The notes beneath the pieces are model-generated. The model had not been told where the DNA came from. It did no database searches and saw only the letters and a program-made list of their open reading frames with translations. The position numbers and the translations under genes were made by a program. This document shows positions 61,115 to 64,000 of a DNA stretch of 64,000 bases, piece by piece (position 1 is the stretch's first letter; every line of letters begins with the position of its first letter). The stretch is from positions 1 through 64,000 of the forward strand of contig NZ_BCVZ01000004.1 in the NCBI RefSeq assembly GCF_001592005.1, read 5' to 3'. The DNA comes from Bacillus sonorensis NBRC 101234 = KCTC 13918 (lineage in GTDB: Bacteria; Bacillota; Bacilli; Bacillales; Bacillaceae).

Positions 61115-61954
61115 TCATTCAGACAGCCGGCTTAAATTTTTGCACCATATGTTCATGTTTTCGATGCTTTTGTAAATGACACAATTGTTGATGAGCCGGC
61201 CTCTGTACCGGTAGGATAAATGGTAGAGCGTGGCGTTCATCCCCATGGAAGCCGCCCTCGCAATTGAAAAAACATGAAAGATGCCCGCTTGCCTCAATTC
61301 AGTTTCAAGGGCGGAAATCAGCCGTTTTGTCAAAGAATGTCCGCGGTATGAGGGAAGAACGGCGCAGTCTGTCACTTCCGCATGCCCCAATAAATAATTG
61401 ACATCAGCGCCTGCCGCGGCGACAAGCTTTTCTTGATCAAAGGCGAGATAGTAAACAGCTCCTTCTTCCATCGTCTTGTTGACATATACCGGATCAGAAA
61501 CCGGCGCCGGATAAACAGGGAATACTTCTTGATAAAGCTTTGCCAGCAATGGAGCGTCTCCCGGAGCAGCCGGCCGGATCAAAAAAGGCGACAGCTTCTT
61601 TTCCTGCGGGATGGGCGAACCAAACAGCTTTCTGAGCATGTCGTCCTGCACGATCCACTCATCTGTCCTTCGTCTGCTTTCCTTCAAATAGTTGACAAGC
61701 ACGGCCGCATCATGCCCGTTGTAATAACCATCAATCTGCCCTTCAGGTTCAAACACATGCTCTAACAAGCCGGCGATATCGTTTGTTTTCGCAAAGATGA
61801 TGATTTTTTCAATATCATTTGCTTTTGCCATTTCCATGATGTCGCGAAAAAACGAGCAGACATTCCCTTCATAATTGATGATTCTGATTCTTTTGTTGAA
61901 GACGTCGAGATCAAGCTCGAGCCGGCAGCATTCATTTTCCCATGTTTTGATCAT
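61115..61954 (-). CDS. yodP: Beta-lysine N6-acetyltransferase YodP (AblB)
   Basis: A 279-residue AblB-family protein with an N-terminal domain (1-130) specific to the family and a C-terminal GNAT domain (about 130-279). The acetyl-CoA loop is near VLPSYRGHSLTKRLI. It makes N-epsilon-acetyl-beta-lysine, an osmolyte in archaea; in Bacillus, its linkage with yodQRS suggests formation of a pathway intermediate, which is inference. It lies 130 bases before kamA. Confidence 0.9.
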   Translation of the reverse strand: MIKTWENECCRLELDLDVFNKRIRIINYEGNVCSFFRDIMEMAKANDIEKIIIFAKTNDIAGLLEHVFEPEGQIDGYYNGHDAAVLVNYLKESRRRTDEWIVQDDMLRKLFGSPIPQEKKLSPFLIRPAAPGDAPLLAKLYQEVFPVYPAPVSDPVYVNKTMEEGAVYYLAFDQEKLVAAAGADVNYLLGHAEVTDCAVLPSYRGHSLTKRLISALETELRQAGIFHVFSIARAASMGMNATLYHLSYRYRGRLINNCVIYKSIENMNIWCKNLSRLSE

Positions 61955-61981
61955 GTTTTCCCTCCGAAACAGACGGCCTTT

Positions 61982-63250
61982 TTATCTGTTATAATCACAC
62001 CAATTCATAATAAAAAGGCTGATAATCTTCGCCGCCTTGATGAGCGCGTCTTTTTCGATATATTCATTGGCCTGGTGCGCCATCTTCGTTTCCCCCGGGC
62101 CGAATACGATGACAGGGGTGTTTCCCGCATGCGATAATACGCCGCCGTCTGTCGCCCATGGAGATGCCTCGATGATAGGCTGTTCACCGGCAACGGTTTG
62201 ATAGGCTGCTTTCAGCGTATTCGCCAATTCGTGATCCTCAGCTAAATCGTTGGGGAGCCATCTTGCGCCAAACCATTCGATTTCGGCCGGATAATGTTTA
62301 AACCATTCATCGTGGTATTCCAGATCCTTCAGCCAGCTCTCCAGCTCAGACTGGACGTCTTCCGGGGATTCGTTCGGGGCGATGCCGCACCTTCCCTCTA
62401 TTGTAACGGTGTCGGCTACTGAAGAAGGCCATGTTCCTCCTTTGATCGTCCCGATGTTAATCGGAACGGGAATCGGGATATTTTCATATAATGAATCTGT
62501 TATTCTTTTATTCCTCACCATTTCAAGCTGGCGTATGGACTGGACGACATGCATGCTTTTTTCAATCGCGCTGACCCCTTCATACCTTGTACCTCCATGC
62601 GCTGAAAGCCCCTTGACCGAAATTCTGAACCACATTGACCCCTGCTGTTTAATAAACAGTTTCATATTCGTCGGCTCCGGGATGAGGGCGCCGTCCGCGC
62701 GGTATCCCCTGACAACGGCGGCGAGGGTTCCAGCTCCCCCGCATTCTTCGTCAACAACACTTTGGAAAATGAGATCGCCTTTCAGCTTGACCCCGCATTG
62801 TTCGAGGGCCTCCATCGCCATTAAGAGGGCGGTGTTCCCCCCTTTCATATCTGTTGTGCCTCTGCCGTAGATCCTTCCTTGTTTGACAACAGGCTGAAAC
62901 GGTTCAGTATCCCAGTCTTTGCGGCTTCCTTCGGGGACAACATCGATGTGGCCGTTCAGAATGAGCGATTTTCCGCCGCCTGTGCCCCGTTTTCTGGCTG
63001 CGATGTTCGGGCTTTCTTTAAAGCTCGTTCTGTCGGACTTGAACAGCGGATGCTGTTTTAATTGCTTGATGCTCGGCTCCCAGACATCAATTTCGGCGTC
63101 AAACTGCCGCAGCTTTTCCAAAACGACCGCTTGCGCGTTGAATTCGCGGCCCATTGTGCTTTTTTCTCCGACAAGTTTTTTCAACAGCCGAACCGCCTTT
63201 TTTTCATGCGAATCAATCCAGTCACACACTTTTTTCTCTATCTTTTCCAT
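61982..63250 (-). CDS. yodQ: M20 family deacylase YodQ
   Basis: A 422-residue zinc peptidase-fold amidohydrolase of the ArgE/DapE type. Metal ligands are His and Asp in [11 protein letters not shown], Asp in [11 protein letters not shown], Glu-Glu in [12 protein letters not shown], and His in the final [11 protein letters not shown] 63250 follows GAGGAGGAA. In this locus it might remove the acetyl group from acetyl-beta-lysine products. Confidence 0.9.
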   Translation of the reverse strand: MEKIEKKVCDWIDSHEKKAVRLLKKLVGEKSTMGREFNAQAVVLEKLRQFDAEIDVWEPSIKQLKQHPLFKSDRTSFKESPNIAARKRGTGGGKSLILNGHIDVVPEGSRKDWDTEPFQPVVKQGRIYGRGTTDMKGGNTALLMAMEALEQCGVKLKGDLIFQSVVDEECGGAGTLAAVVRGYRADGALIPEPTNMKLFIKQQGSMWFRISVKGLSAHGGTRYEGVSAIEKSMHVVQSIRQLEMVRNKRITDSLYENIPIPVPINIGTIKGGTWPSSVADTVTIEGRCGIAPNESPEDVQSELESWLKDLEYHDEWFKHYPAEIEWFGARWLPNDLAEDHELANTLKAAYQTVAGEQPIIEASPWATDGGVLSHAGNTPVIVFGPGETKMAHQANEYIEKDALIKAAKIISLFIMNWCDYNR

Positions 63251-63263
63251 CGAATTCCTCCTC

Positions 63264-63917
63264 TTACGAAAACGGCAGATCGATCCGGACGCGTCCATCC
63301 GTCAGGCGCAACACATCATCAACAGATGCTTCATTCATCAGCTCCTTCAGCACAAAGCTGTTGTTTTTGATCTCGATCACGGCTTTATCAGTGATGATCA
63401 TGTCAACGCAGCCCCTGGCTGTTAATGGGAGCGTGCAGCTCTCAAGAAGCTTCGGCGCTCCATGTTTATCGGTGTGGCTCATGACGACAATCACTTTTTT
63501 TGCTTTTTGCGCAAGCTCCATCGCCCCTCCCATCCCGGGAACTTTTTTCCCCGGCACAATCCAGTTGGCAAGATCGCCCGCTTGGCTGACTTGAAGCGAG
63601 CCGAGGATTGTCAAATCGATACAGCCCTTTCTGATCATCCCGAATGACATGGAGGAGTCAAAATAAGACGCTCCTTTCACAGCGGTGACCGGGTAGCCTG
63701 CCGCATTGCAAAGATTCTCATCCTCATCCCCTTTTTCAGGTGTCTTTCCGATGCCGAGCACACCGTTTTCCGATTGAATCATGACGGAAACCCCCGGCTG
63801 CAGAAAGTTTGGGACGAGTGACGGGATGCCGATCCCTAAGTTGACGATCATTCCGTTTTCCACTTCTTTAGCCGCCCGTCTGGCGATGCTCTCCCTCTCG
63901 ATTACTCCCAAACCCAT
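63264..63917 (-). CDS. yodR: CoA-transferase subunit B (YodR)
   Basis: A 217-residue beta subunit of a 3-oxoacid/acetoacetate-type CoA transferase. The signature with the catalytic Glu is SENGVLGIG, and [11 protein letters not shown] lies at the N-terminus. It pairs with YodS, whose end overlaps the start. ATG 63917 (AGGGGTG site, MGLGV start) is preferred to GTG 63923. Used with YodQ, YodP and KamA, it would activate a lysine-derived acid as a CoA ester. Confidence 0.9.
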   Translation of the reverse strand: MGLGVIERESIARRAAKEVENGMIVNLGIGIPSLVPNFLQPGVSVMIQSENGVLGIGKTPEKGDEDENLCNAAGYPVTAVKGASYFDSSMSFGMIRKGCIDLTILGSLQVSQAGDLANWIVPGKKVPGMGGAMELAQKAKKVIVVMSHTDKHGAPKLLESCTLPLTARGCVDMIITDKAVIEIKNNSFVLKELMNEASVDDVLRLTDGRVRIDLPFS

Positions 63918-64000
63918 TTCCACGTCACCCCTCTTGTTTCGGCTACCCCTTTTACAAAAATGCCGGGTGTCACGATTTCTTCTTCGGCAAGTCCGCCGGC
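63902..64000 (-). CDS. yodS: CoA-transferase subunit A (YodS), C-terminal part (runs off window end)
   Basis: The last 32 codons are visible, ending at TAA 63902, and overlap the yodR start by 16 bases. The peptide EEEIVTPGIFVKGVAET resembles the C-terminus of CoA-transferase alpha subunits, which end with a TPGI(F/Y)V segment. The identity rests mainly on position and the paired subunit. Confidence 0.75.
   Translation of the reverse strand, partial: AGGLAEEEIVTPGIFVKGVAETRGVTWKWVWE

Overview
The window reads as chromosomal DNA of a Bacillus of the subtilis group, most like the licheniformis/paralicheniformis branch. Strong AGGAGG-type ribosome binding sites, GTG and TTG starts, and the gene order azoR1-yocK ... 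dhaS ... sqhC-sodF-yocR-yocS-odhB-odhA-yojO-yojN-sodC-cwlS ... yojI-bshB2-yojF ... yodB-yodC-mhqD-mhqE-yodF-ctpA-yodH-yodI-yodJ-deoD ... yodL-yodM-yozD-yodN-yozE-yokU-kamA-yodP-yodQ-yodR-yodS support this. The order was compared with the B. subtilis chromosome from memory; the species is an inference.

Layout. 1-2.9 kb: a YhgE/Pip-type membrane protein cut by the window edge, with a 48-bp in-frame tandem repeat, facing a TetR regulator across a clear palindrome; then a YndM-like protein, a deleted gamma-glutamyltransferase remnant and a DinB-like protein. 3.1-13.3 kb: one tightly packed minus-strand operon of 13 genes, the most unusual part. It carries queD, queE and queC (7-deazaguanine, preQ0, synthesis) with a 35-residue acidic peptide, a BpsA-like aminopropyltransferase, a NodU-type carbamoyltransferase, a small protein with the ArcS catalytic-core motif, a family 2 glycosyltransferase, a SAM methyltransferase, a PIG-L deacetylase and a three-gene ABC-2 exporter. 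No queF, tgt or folE is in the operon. I read it as an export-coupled biosynthetic cluster for a preQ0-derived product, perhaps a peptide or sugar conjugate. That product is a hypothesis.

13.9-25.8 kb: azoreductase, DksA-like YocK, oxalate decarboxylase, a PH-domain protein, aldehyde dehydrogenase, small accessory enzymes, and the squalene-hopene-cyclase-like SqhC with SodF. 25.9-42.7 kb: two transporters, the 2-oxoglutarate dehydrogenase E1/E2 genes, an AAA-VWA pair, a Cu/Zn SOD lipoprotein, the LysM endopeptidase CwlS behind a structured leader, a MATE pump, and bacillithiol deacetylase BshB2 with YojF. The B. subtilis genes rsbRC, cdaS and yojK are missing between cwlS and yojI.

42.8-64 kb: spore protein GerT, expansin YoaJ, the quinone/electrophile-stress genes yodB/yodC (redox cysteines at 6 and 101) and mhqED (with an MhqR-type palindrome), a sodium:solute symporter pair, CtpA, spore and wall proteins, deoD, a YcgR/YcgQ-like pair, and the lysine 2,3-aminomutase locus kamA-yodPQRS, which runs off the end. 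No rRNA, tRNA, CRISPR array or intact insertion sequence was seen.
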